A DNA stretch of 64,000 nucleotides, taken from the NCBI GenBank assembly GCA_025345505.1, contig JANVCC010000018.1, positions 59,919,848 through 59,983,847 of the forward strand, written 5' to 3'. Each line of letters starts with the position of its first letter. Position 1 is the stretch's first letter. The notes beneath the pieces were generated by a model that was not told the origin of the DNA, searched no databases, and saw only the letters and a program-made list of their open reading frames with translations. Shown one piece after another: positions 38,760-50,300 of this stretch. The DNA comes from Todiramphus chloris collaris. Taxonomy: Eukaryota; Chordata; Aves; Coraciiformes; Alcedinidae. A program made the position numbers and the translations under genes.

Positions 38760-39080
38760 TTTAGCATTTTGTAGGGAGCTGCTTGTTATAAACCACTTTG
38801 TGTATTTTATTTAATCCTAAAGGAATTTAATGGACCTTAGAGAAGGGACTTCATGCTGATAATTGCATAATAACCTTTTTCTGCCAGACACTTAATGACT
38901 AAGAGGTTATCATTAAATGTGTATTAAGCAGTTTTGTTCGACGTTCCATAATTGTCTTTCTAATGTGCTCTCCCAAGGGTTGTCTTTGGTTGTCTACTTA
39001 AACAGCTGCCTGTATTAAACATTTTAGCTTTTTATTGGTTTATTTTCATAAATATTTTTTTTCTTTCCAGGAATTGAATA
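38760..39080. other. Segment upstream of exon 2 (candidate conserved noncoding element)
   Basis: Non-repetitive AT-rich sequence with motifs such as TGATAATTGCATAATAACC at 38857-38875 and several TAAT cores, ending about 230 bp before the exon-2 acceptor. Its appearance and position suggest an intronic enhancer. No alignment is available to test this. Confidence 0.25.
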
Positions 39081-39309
39081 ATTATTGCATATTAAAGTGT
39101 GTTCCTGTTTTGGTTGGTGTATTTTAGATAGTTTCCCTGGAGGTATTGAAACATTTCATATGAAATGAGGCTTCACAGAAGTCAATAGGAACTTTTCTGC
39201 AGATTTTAGTGAAACCCCAGCTTCAGATGGGGTGTTTGTTTATTGCATATTTCCTGAGAAATGAGGACCACTGATTGACGTCTTATTTTTTCTCTTCTTT
39301 CTAATTTAG

Positions 39310-39410
39310 ACTACTGAGCTCTAAATTGAAGAGAAGCTAATTTCTGCTTGTGGGGGGAAAGAAAGTGAATAACCTCCATGGATGACTCTCAGGATCTAAG
39401 TGAACAGTCA
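39310..39410 (+). other. EYA4: EYA4 exon 2 (68 nt of 5'UTR plus 33 nt coding)
   Basis: The exon is bounded by a strong acceptor, a pyrimidine-rich tract at about 39281-39300 followed by CTAATTTAG ending at 39309, and by a GTAAGT donor starting at 39411. A branch-point-like TTGAC lies at 39275-39279, about 31 nt before the AG. The 68 nt of 5'UTR contain no ATG and a TGA in frame with the start codon. It follows that translation must begin at 39378 if the message is read from upstream. The 101-nt length is normal for an internal exon. Confidence 0.85.
39378..39410 (+). CDS. EYA4: EYA4 first coding exon, coding part (codons 1-11)
   Basis: This segment encodes MDDSQDLSEQS and ends in phase 0 at a consensus donor (TCA|GTAAGT at 39410/39411). 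I recognise it as the N-terminus of EYA4: the mammalian protein, as remembered, begins MEDSQDLNEQS, so 9 of 11 residues agree and both differences are conservative. EYA4 is a transcriptional coactivator with a C-terminal haloacid-dehalogenase-type tyrosine phosphatase (Eya) domain. It works with SIX-family homeodomain proteins in ear, muscle, heart and neural development. Only the extreme N-terminus is in this window; the Pro/Ser/Thr-rich transactivation region and Eya domain lie beyond 64000. The start is supported by an in-frame TGA at 39366-39368, four codons upstream, with no other ATG in the exon. The start context is mediocre, with T at -3 and G at +4. An unrelated gene with the same 11 residues is possible but unlikely given the correct splice sites. 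Confidence 0.88.
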
Positions 39411-42400
39411 GTAAGTACAAATGCTGCTAAACAGAATGGAATAAATTGAATGCTGTCATGTTGTGTTTGAAGGGGTTTTACTTCAGATGTGAGAGTACAG
39501 TAAGATCTGGGGAAAGCATCTGAGCTTCTAGATTCAAATATTTTCTGAGTTCATACATGAAAGGTGTGTATTTAATCTTTTTTACCTGTTGAAATGTAAA
39601 ATATCATAGTTATATAGAATTTTTCAGAACTAGAATTATTGGAGGGCTGATTAATAAAATTAAGATACACTGGAAGAATAAAATGTTAAAAACATGCACA
39701 GTGGTATGTCTTGTTCCAATAATGGTATCAAATAGTGGTCTGTCAATTTTACCAAATCAAGTTACCAGAAATGCAAACAAGAAACTTCAGATGGTCAGAC
39801 TGTGCCAGATGGCATACATGAATTGTTTCAGGACTTTCTTTGATTTCAAGGGGATTGTGAGAATTGGCAATGTATCTTTCTGTACCATGTCAGAGGGAGA
39901 TTCCCCTTGTTACTGATGGAATAGCTGGGGAAAATGAAGTGGACGTTTATTCTCCTTTTTTTCTTTCTAATTTTTGCTTTCATTTAGGGATGTGGTCTCC
40001 AGACTTCTTTAACACCAGGCTGCAGTTCTGAGGAGGCAGCATGCTCTGATCAAATTTAAAGTTGGCTGGGCTTGCCATCCAAAGTACTGGCTTTGTTTTT
40101 AACATCTTAATTTCTAGTGATCACATTACTGGCAGATTTTGCGAGTACCACGATCCCCATGAGTCTCAGCTTGGTCTCAGTGTACTAAAGATCAATAAAG
40201 GGATTTCATATATTTCTATTTCTGACATGCTGAAAGAAGTTATCCACGTAATAAACTAATTTTAATATATATTTTTTTATATTGGAGACTTTTATAGGTA
40301 ATACAAGCATAAGTAACTAAGAAGAGCTCGCATGTAGTTTTAAAATGTCAGTAATTTATTTTAATAAGGAGTACTTTGCTCCTGACTGGATAGCTCCTAT
40401 CTGAGACTTTATCTTGGACTAGAGTTTTATTGCTGATTTAAAATGATACAGAACTGGAAAGCCTTAACAGTGTCTTAAGTCACCATGGTGGCACTACTTA
40501 GGACAGCTGCATGTATTTATGTATTTAAACTGTTCCCAACCAAAACTTTAGAACATGTAAAAGCTACATGGCTTCATAACTTAATCAAGTTTTATAAAGG
40601 CCATAAAAGATTAAGCAGAAGTTCTCTCATAGTCTGTGGAACAATTATTCTGTGCAGTATACGTAGCAAGGTTACTAATAGCAAGTAGACGAGCCAGTTT
40701 AGCTTAGTGCAAAAATGTGATTTCATAGTATTTAAAATGTTTTTGCACCACTGGATGCCTGATAATTGCATACTTTAGTAGCCATTTTATTACCTTATCA
40801 TAGTCTAATTTCTGCAGTATTTTTCATAGTTAGTACTTAGCTTTACGCTAATATGTGAAAACACTTGCAGATTCCAAACTGAGGTGAAATCTGTGCCATG
40901 TTGCATATGGAGATTGGGTTTGCTGTCCTTAATGTTATTGTTAGCATCATGGAAAATTGTGATCCGAGACAAGAGTTTATTTTTTACTCTTTGATGAACG
41001 GTGGTAGAACTTCAACGTAATGGGTGGGAAAAGTCCCCTTTCATCACTTTCTTCATCTAGGTTTGCACTTAGACTAAGGTCTCTCCGAGATGTTGGGCAC
41101 TGTCCTGGGAAAAGGAATTGTGGTGTGAGGCCCACCTGCCTGGAGCAGATAGTGAACCTCCATTTCCTCACTTCAAAAGCATTTTCACTATTATACCATG
41201 GTTCAAGTCCTCTCACAGTCAAGTTTTTGGCATAGTTCTTTAAAAGCCACAGGGGAGGACTGTGGGATAGAGATCCTGGGTAGAAGGGGGCATTATCAAG
41301 CCGAGGCTTTGGTGGTTTAAGCTCTAGGAAAGTATCAGATGTATATCTTACACTCCTGTTTGTACTGCCCTGGTGTCTTGTAGCATTTAATGTGTTTTGT
41401 ACTGGTTAGCTCTAGGCAGTTTCTGCTCATTGTGGAGGATTTCTGGTTCTTGACGTGTTCAAGGATCCTAGGTACTCCATTCTGGCTTCAGGATTCCTCT
41501 CTGGGAGCTGGGTGCGTACGATTTAAATCATGGAAATTCAAGCAGCCCAAGAACCTAGCCACAGTTGTGAGCATATTAGACTGTGTGAATAAGCATGAAT
41601 GTGAGACCTGTGCTCAAACTTGTGCTGGCACCTTGCCCTAAATATTCTAGTCCTTGGTTAATTGAAAGATTGACTGTCTCTGCACGTGAGATGGGTTAGA
41701 AGGTGCTTGCTCTTGGATAGCATGTTTGATGGACAGTTGAGTTTTCTGAATAGAGAGATTCCTTTATGGAATTAATTTCCCTCGGCAGTCTGGTAAGAGC
41801 TTTTCATCCTTGGGAAAGGAGACCTGCACATTTATTTGGATTAGTTAACAAGGTTAATTTTCAAGTTTTGTTTTAAAGAAAATAAATCATGCTTATTTCT
41901 GCAAGTAGGTTGTTCTCCTGAAGCATGATGGACTGTAATGTAGCTTTTATTGTGACAGTCTTCTCCATAATTCTGAGGTTCCCATCTATCATTCTACCCT
42001 GAGTGTTTGTTGTTTACTCTGTCTTATATTCTTCTGAAATACACTAATAAGAAATATTTGGTTCTATGATTTCTGTCCTTAAACAGACAGTGACTGCATG
42101 ACCACATACTGCTTCAGAAATCTAAGTGCACCCTGTTCTCTGAGCCTCTAAAGAATTGCCTTTGACTGAATTGAGCAGCTGCTGTGTTTTCTGAGATGCC
42201 AGCTTGATTAGATGTAATATAAACACCATTTATTGCATTGTCACTAATGTATTTATTTTTCCTATTATTTGTTCTTTGCCTTTGCTTCATTTTAAATCCT
42301 TATACACTGACTGACAAGAAGTCAGTCTCCTTGCCTGCCTGTTGTCCTGTAGAGCCTCTGTGCCAAGAAATTTGTTGTGCTTGTTTTCCTTTGCCTTCTT

Positions 42401-44111
42401 GCTCCTGGTCCTGTGTGGTAGAGGTGGGAGTATTGGTCTTAATTTATATCATACAGTGATAAAAAGAGTCAGAACCAGAGTAGTGTTTATTATACTTTGT
42501 TTTTCCTGACTTTACACACAACTGCGTAGGCAAATAGCTATATTTTGAAGATCAGCAGGGAAATGACGCAATTTACTACGTGACACAGAGGAGAGCTGGG
42601 ATCCATCAGGCGCAGCTGAGATCCAGTGTATTTCTGCAGCTGGCAGGGAGCAGGCTGGTCTGAGGCTCATCGTAGTACTGTACTACTGGGGCAGGTGTGT
42701 TTTCTAAAGAGCTCACAACTCTCTTTTTCTTTCCAATTCAGAAGTAGAATATGCTCATACATCTGTGCTTAGGAAGAAAATCTTCTGTTCATTGATAGAA
42801 AAGTTCAGTTTATAGTATTATGAAAGAAAAAGAAGAAAATACTAAGATATATTTCACAGACAGACAAAATCAACCAAATATTGCTTTTTTATGTTCTGGT
42901 GTGATATCTGTCACCATGTGCAGGCTGCTATTTACCAAGTAAAAGAATACTTAAAGCCATATGAATGTTTTTTATGCAGACAGATGTGGCTAGGGAAAAA
43001 TGTTGTTCTAGTAGCTGTGACTGCCATAGAATTTATACACTAAACGAAACCAAAAAATGTAGAAGATATAACAAAACACGTTAGATTTTATGTTACTATT
43101 ATTGTTATCCTTCAAAAGAAATATGCTGATTCTTACTATATTCTGACCAGAAATACTTTATTTGAAAGATACATGTTAAAAATTGCTCTGTTTAGTTTTG
43201 AAATGGGAAACTTTACAGATCTTGTATTTATGAAAAATCTAGCAATTGGGAGACAAAATTCTTTAAGGCTGGTCTTGGAGAAGATTAACAAAATAATAAA
43301 TGTTTGACACTTAAATAGTCCCCTGTTGTGCCTTGATATAGCGAAGACACATGAGATTTTGAGAACTACAGTTTTACACTATTGCATCTTCTTCCTATTC
43401 ATCATTTGCTGTTCAATCTGTATTAGTAGAAGACAAAAAATTTGGCCGCTGACTTGCTAGTTTAGGGTTTCAAAGGGCCTTATTAGAAACTGCTGTAATT
43501 TCATCCCCTGGCCCTTTTATATAACAGTGTGCATATTTAGATTGCTTCATTTTAACCTAGAATTAAACAATAGATTGCAGGGCTGTAGGACAGAACACTA
43601 GCAGATGTGAGGCTATACTGGATTGAGCAGGTTTTAATTTTTGTGAAGTTTGGACAATCATCCCCACTGTGCTCTGGGTAAGTTATTTCTTTTTCATCAG
43701 ACTTTACAGACTGTCATATCTGTTACTTGCATTTATGCCCTACTTGCAGCTGGGCAATCCCTGGCAGCCTTTTTGGATCATGTTGTATGCCCATTTTTGT
43801 TTTGTTTTAATGTGTGAATATGTCAGATGCAGATCAGTTTTCAGCTGTAGCTGTTGCACAAGCCCTTTGTCTGCATCATTTAGTCTTCCCTGCTCTGAGG
43901 TGGGCAGCCTGCTTGCATCCTGGGAACTTCAGATGAAGCTCATTTCAGTGAAATGAAATAAAGGTTAAAATCTTTTAAAAATGTCAGTCATACTTTAGAA
44001 GACTGTTCTATATCACAGTATAGCATGTTGTGGTTCTTATCTCTGTGATAGCAATAGTTGTAGGACTTGGAATATTACAGGCAATTCATATTGTCAAATT
44101 AGTGATGTTGA

Positions 44112-44175
44112 TTGAAAGAGTACTCTGGAAGTCACCTAGTCTAGCTCCTGGTCATGAAATGCTGGCAGTATGCAC
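44112..44175 (-). mobile_element. Degraded CR1 3' fragment (candidate)
   Basis: GAAAGAGTACTCTGGAAGTC then ACCTAGTCTAGCTCCTGGTC resembles the CR1 block (CTCTGGAGGTCATCTAGTCCAACCCCCTGCTC) seen in reverse orientation. The terminal tail is missing, so the call is tentative. Confidence 0.4.
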
Positions 44176-45005
44176 AAATATTTTACTGTTACAAAAGCAA
44201 TGAACTATATTAAATATCAGTAAGCGAGTACATTCTGGAGGTTTAGCAAGCAAAAAATAGTTGCCTTAATGAGTGATTATTTGGTTTTAAATAAAAGCAA
44301 TCATTGAATAAAAATGCCATAACCTGAAGTCAGCTGAAGTAAAAGATAACCAAGTTCTCTCCAAGGTATATTTCAGAGCATTTTTGAGGTATTTTATTAC
44401 CCCCTTTCTATAGACAGAGTAATTGGCACAGAGAGATGGCTTGCCATAGGTAATCCAAAGCTATCACTCTGAATTACAGTAGATCAAGAATAAAGTGTAG
44501 TACCATAATACTTTGTCTGTAATCTAATAAGAATTTGAGGTAGAAACATCACTGTTGTTCTCTCACTACCACAAAAACATTTACATATGGCATAACAACC
44601 CCTGCAAACACATAAATACCGTTTTTCTCATTACTTTGCCCTCTACTACTTCAGCATACTGTTGTTTCTGTACCATAATCAGACAGTGTTAAATTTGAAA
44701 GTGCTTTTTCCAAACTACATTACTGGTTGTGTATGTGTTTTGTTTTTCCCCATTTACCAAATGGGTCAGACACCACTGAGACACCACCCAGAAGCAGTTA
44801 ATACATTTTGAAATCCAGAATAAACTGACCTCATGTGTTTTCCATATGATTCCATATCATTGGAGAAATAGGGTTGGACATTGGTCAAAGGCACAAATGT
44901 TCACTGTTGACATAGGTGTAATATAAATCTGCATTTCTTTCTGAATTAATTAAAATTATTATTTGAAAGCACTTTTTTCTTTAAAAGCTAGGTAGACAAT
45001 CTCTT

Positions 45006-45028
45006 AAAAAAAAAAAAAAAAAAAAAAA
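45006..45028. repeat. A23 homopolymer
   Basis: An uninterrupted run of 23 A in intron 2. No upstream retrocopy was recognised. Confidence 0.95.
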
Positions 45029-46042
45029 TCAAAGAGATTGTGACAGATATCCATAGCTTGCCAAGGGTAAGCTTGTCCCTTGAAAGATGTTACTAAGTCA
45101 GTATCAGAGGTTTAAATGGAAGGGCATTGTATGAGCTGTGTTTAATAACCAGGGAAACCAATAAAATAAATATGTTCTGTTATCACATACTGTCCATGGA
45201 GCGCTGACAAGTACTGACATAGCTACTATATAGTTTGTTATGACTGGTATTCCTGGCTCCAGAGAGGCTCCAGACTAGAATTTTAAGGATAAAACTGCTT
45301 GGGAACATTGCTACTTCCAGATATAAAAATTTCTTGTTTTAAAGGCCTGAAATCTGGGCCAACTTAGACGTTCTTTGGAGCTTCAGCATGGGCTTATTCA
45401 CCTAAGAAAAGGTTTGTATATATGCATGTATGCATAAGAATTGGCACATATGAACCAGTCTAATAAAATTTTTGCCTCCTTATAATTGGTGTTTCTTTGT
45501 ATTAAATCACCAGAATCTAACAGACATGTTTAAGCTCTGGAGATAGATTTTACTTGTAAGATATGACTTGTTCAAGCATTTTAAGTGAAAAAAAAATTGT
45601 AAATGCTATACTTTTAATTGATTTTAATATTGTACTTTAATCTGTAATTACTCATGAAGTTTCCAAGGATGTCCATGTCAGTCGTATCTGTGAATGCAAA
45701 ATGAAAATATAGTCATTTCCTTAGGATGGCAATTGTACATCAGCTTAGGCTTCTGATTTTAATAGCGTCCAAGTGATGGTAACATGTCCAGAATTACTTT
45801 CTTCTTCACTAAAAAGGGGTCATGGTTTTTGAATGCACGCAAAATATTTGACAATATGGCAGTGAATCAATATTTGCTAGTCTTTTAATTTTGTAAGGCT
45901 AAAAGCCTAGTACTTTCATGTCTGTTAAATGACTATGTCTACATTTTTGCATGAAAAGTATGGTTTACACTGAACATGTATTTGGTTTATTCTCATTTGA
46001 TTATTGTAAAAAGTCCAGATGCAGCAGTGTGCTGAAGAATGT

Positions 46043-46135
46043 GTGGGACTTAAGGGATGTGATTTAAGCCCACTGAAATCAATGGGATTTCTCATGTGCT
46101 TTAAGTTAGGCATGTGCTTAAATACTTTTTGGAAA
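46043..46135. repeat. Ancient amniote interspersed repeat relic
   Basis: GTGGGACTTAAGGGATGTGA, then CCCACTGAAATCAATGGGAT and CATGTGCTTTAAGTTAGGCA followed by TGTGCTTAAATACTTTT. This matches the recurrent pattern of paired CACATGCTTAAG blocks around ATTGACTTCAATGGGA that I remember from archosaur and turtle genomes. I think it derives from an old nonautonomous transposon, but the family is uncertain. Confidence 0.6.
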
Positions 46136-47286
46136 AGACTTGGAAATACAGTACAAAATAAAAGCAATAATTTCTGAAATATTTTATTAGCAAATACTCT
46201 GAATGATTTGTGGCTGCAGTTAATATTTGTTTAGCATCATATAACGGTCATGGTTTCTTTCTTCTCCCTTTCTCTGAGCCTTACATCAGTGTCTGAGTGG
46301 TTGACTTGCAAGTCAACTCCTATTAAAAAGGAGAAGATTGACAGGCAGAAGTGTTACATTTTTAAATACTAAAATGACACTAGGTGAAGAATCTAATTTA
46401 ATATTTTATGAAGTCTGTCTTAAACACATTGAGCACATGCAGACCCATTAAACCACAGTCACATCCTTGTCCTCTTTTATATTAGGTTAAATCTCTAGTA
46501 ACTTAAAGGAGAAAAAGTTTGAAGTGTTGAAATGTTGTGGCTACAGTGAATAGAAATAGTTTTGCCATTAATATAATTTAAGTCAGAACTCGTCCCAGAG
46601 GACCCCATTGAAGAAGCAATGCAAAACTTTTGTTGCTTATTTTATTGTTTATTAAACAGTAAAATAATTAATTTTAGGATTGGTTCATCCTCCATGCTCC
46701 TGAAAGCAACACCTGATGACAGCTGAGAATATTGTTGCTCTAGTGTGCTTTGCAGACTGACAGCATTTGGACTTTAGCAATGATCGTACTTTAGTCCAAG
46801 AGGTCCACCAACCCAAATATGAAGCATCATTGCAGCTGAGAGACAGGACTTTTATGCTGGAGTGTTATTCTTACAAAAGCAACTTCTGTGTGAGAAACTA
46901 AGTTTATTTCAGCCAAGACCAGAGCTGACTGAACAAGCCTGTTCTTAAATGTGGCAACAGACCTAGTTTATCATCTCTCTCTCTGTCTGTATATGTTAAC
47001 TGCATCCTGACACTTAATGATATTTAAGGCAAAACCAGACCAGAATGTTGTTGAACAACGGCACTAATAAGCTGTCATTTGTCAGCTAACAACAGGGCGG
47101 AGAAGTACTCTGAAAAAATCTATAGTCTTGTAGTGTTTAAGAACCTGTACCTGAAATAGAAAGGTCTTTACAGAAAATTTACTTTACCTGGAAAACCTAT
47201 ACCACCTATAATATTTTTTTTGTGTTTCAGTAGACTGAAGAGGTTTTCCCATTTTCCAAGTGCGTTGCCTAAAGCAAATACAAAAA

Positions 47287-47315
47287 GGGGGGGGGGGGGG
47301 GGGGGGGTGGGGGGG
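47287..47315 (+). repeat. G21-T-G7 homopolymer tract
   Basis: G at 47287-47307, T at 47308, G at 47309-47315. It lies on the sense strand of intron 2 and could form a G-quadruplex in pre-mRNA or DNA. The length is assembly-sensitive. Confidence 0.95.
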
Positions 47316-50300
47316 AAAAGGAGGAAAAAATGTCTAGTGGTGCGTACAAGTACCTTTGGATTAGCTTGAGTCTCAAATGCAGTAGGACTTGCTGGTTGAT
47401 GCATGTTCTTTCGCTGACATCAGTAGAAGATAGAGCTGTATCTTGGCAATAGTCAAAGACGACATTTCTTTCTGTGTTCAAGGCTGGTATAAATTCTAAT
47501 CTGAAAAGTTTAGTATGCTTTCCTATAGTGAAAGAAAAAGCTGTATACAGAGATCTGAACAATCCTTTGTTCAGATGTTATTTATAACATGAATTGTCAC
47601 TGGTATGCACTGGAAAAAACAAATCTTTACAAGAAAGAGCAACATTGAAATACTATCTTTTGCAGTTGTTTAAGAGGAATAACAAGAGCTGTGTAACAAG
47701 GCCCAAGATATTATTTTATTATATATGTATTATCAGTGTAATAATTTTAGTGTAATCAGTATGCTATGTCTCTTTTCTGACTGATTTCTGAAAGAAATTT
47801 ATAGCATACTATTTTCCAGTGTGAATTGATATGCTTTTCTAATGGTAATGGAGACTATGTGAGGGGTTTACTTTTTCTCTTGTGGAAACACCTCCTGCAG
47901 TTAAAATTTGCTAGCATCAAAAGGAAGAGAATCTGCTGCAAAACAGATTTCAAAGTGGGGACTGAACGTGGTGGTTTTATCCTTGAGATCCTCCACGTAT
48001 CCTGCTCAGGGTCATTGCTAAGCTCAAGTGTATGCAGGTTGGTGTTCTCATCTGTATTTTCATTATGCTCTTTGCTCTACAGCTGACTAGCAGGTAAGGT
48101 CCAGGGGAGGCACATGGAAGAGTGTCTCTGATTCGGAGGACCTGCAAGAAAGGTGCATATTGTTCCCTAATGCTTCTTTGATTCCTTCTTTTTCTCTGCC
48201 TCCCATCCTCAGCCCTGACAGGCTTCGGTCTGGAAAATATTGGACATAGAATTTTTGAAGCATATATGTTATAATTTGAGATGGTAATGTACAGCTGAAA
48301 TGTTAAACCTGAAACTTAGGTTAAATATAAAGGAAATAATGTTAACAGACTGATCCTGATTGTTGTTTTTTAGGACTTTTTTATTTTTGTTTAGTGGAAG
48401 CAGTACCTAATGATGAACTGTCATATAAAAATCTTTTATGGTGCAAATTTTTCATTATTCCTGATAATGTGAAAATGTGCTTGGCTTTAAATATTTAGTC
48501 TTTGTTCTGGGCCACATAAAATTTTTATTTATGTATTCAGTCAAAATATACAAGCAAACAAGCTAAAGCAAACCTCACTTCTGATATGAAGACTGAGTAA
48601 AAAGGATTTGTGCATTTATCATCCCAGGTACAATGAAGTGTGAGAAAAATCTTGCTCACTAAGCGGTGATCCTTGCAGTGGCTCTCGAGCAGTTAAGAAA
48701 AGCCTCTACCTGCTCTTTTTCCACCCATTGAAAGATTATTGCTCTACTGCTAAAATTCTTTCAGTAGCCTGTGCATTGAGCACAGCATGTTGCTTCCCAC
48801 CAGTTCAGGTATTTGCTTGAATGGAATGGGCTGTCATTTCCTCTCCTCCTTCCTAGTTTATTTTATTTCAGGTACGAAGTAAACTTAATAATATGTCAAT
48901 TTTTGAAACAGTGGAGTTAAAATAATTCTGCAATGAATTCTGTGGAGTACTTCTATCCTTTCAAGTGGGTTTTACTATCAGAGGGAGCAACGTGTTCTAC
49001 ACTTAACAGAGTTAGTTATGTGTTTTACATCAACCACTATTAACTGCATTTATTTACACAACTTGGCAGGTGTTGGCTTTGAGGGATCCTTACCCCTTAT
49101 GCACTTCACCTGCTTATCTGCTGATCCTCATGGACCGTTGAAGGATGCTTTTAATCTCACTTATTCCAGGAACCAGATTCAGCCTTCTCTGTGCTGGACA
49201 CAGGGGTTTCTGTTCTCAGGGTAGTACAGCAGATATCAAGAGTGAATGCTGTGTGCTGTCAGTCTGATCTTATATGTAGAGTCTCACTGTTCAGGAGCTT
49301 GGATCCAACCACAGTTTCCCTTTTTATATATGTAATCAGTTTCTTGTACGCTGAGTTGTACATTGAGCTACTGGTTATCATCTTCTATTCTGTATTTATT
49401 ATCTACTTTTCAAGTGATTAATTACTCCGACTAAACTCATGCACTAGTCATTAGCACATTCATGTGTTCAATTTATGTTAAATAATCTTAAGAGCTGTAT
49501 TTGTTCATTTATATCTCTGTACATTCTCTTCCATATAGTGGTGGTGGTTCTTGTTGTGGTACTAGATCTATGATGGGTTATGGAAATCTGGACATCCTGC
49601 TCTTTATCCTGTTATCTGACTGCTTGTCTATCATGTTCTCAAAATAATTGCCCAAATTAAATAGCTTTGATAATGATTTTTTTATGGCTTTTTAGTGCAT
49701 TGTTATAAAAGTAAGGATTAACCTGTAGCCTCTGTAATTTGGCACATGTGTTTATTATTTCAAATGGAATTCATCTAAGTTTTTATTAATAAATGTAGTA
49801 AATGACAATTTAAACCATACTCTTCAAAGACATCACAAGTGAGCATCATAGGCTTCCAAGGAGTTGATACCATACTGAGTCTTGTGCTTATCTTGCTTTT
49901 AAGTCAATGAGTGGGTTCCTTGACTTAATTAGTTGAGGGAAATTTTACATTTTTCTCGCAAGTTGCTAAATTTAATCTGAAGATAACTGCAAAATGAAAT
50001 CAACAGTAGAGGAAATAGACTTTTTAGGACCAAGGGCACTTATGTGATGCATCATTCCTTGATTGTTCCTAAAATCTTCAGTTCTTTCTTGTTAGTATTA
50101 GAGTTCTATAGTGCTTAATTTTGACAGAAGTAAACACATATTGATAAGATTTCCCTGAAGAGTCAACATTGGCATGAACTTCCCAGGTTTAAATAATTTC
50201 TGCTTTTAATTTAAATAGGGTAGAAATAGCTAACATTTTGAGAGCCTCATCCTGAACTATTTACTGAAAATCTCTGAGTTCATATAATTTAAATAGTTTT

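Larger units (their letters stand above)
21197..39309 (+). other. EYA4: EYA4 intron 1 (about 18.1 kb)
   Basis: The intron is defined by the GTGAGT donor at 21197 and the TTTAG acceptor ending at 39309. Its first 1.6 kb is CpG island and the rest is AT-rich. I saw no convincing additional coding exon. It holds homopolymer tracts, short tandem repeats near 28.9 and 29.2 kb, a GC-rich patch near 33.85-34.0 kb, and stretches that look like conserved noncoding DNA (27380-27660, 36900-37110, 38760-39080). Alternative 5'UTR exons cannot be excluded. Confidence 0.6.

Noticed and set aside
47168..47562. Minus-strand frames with a polyproline run
   Set aside because: The prolines come from the G-homopolymer at 47287-47315, not from a gene.
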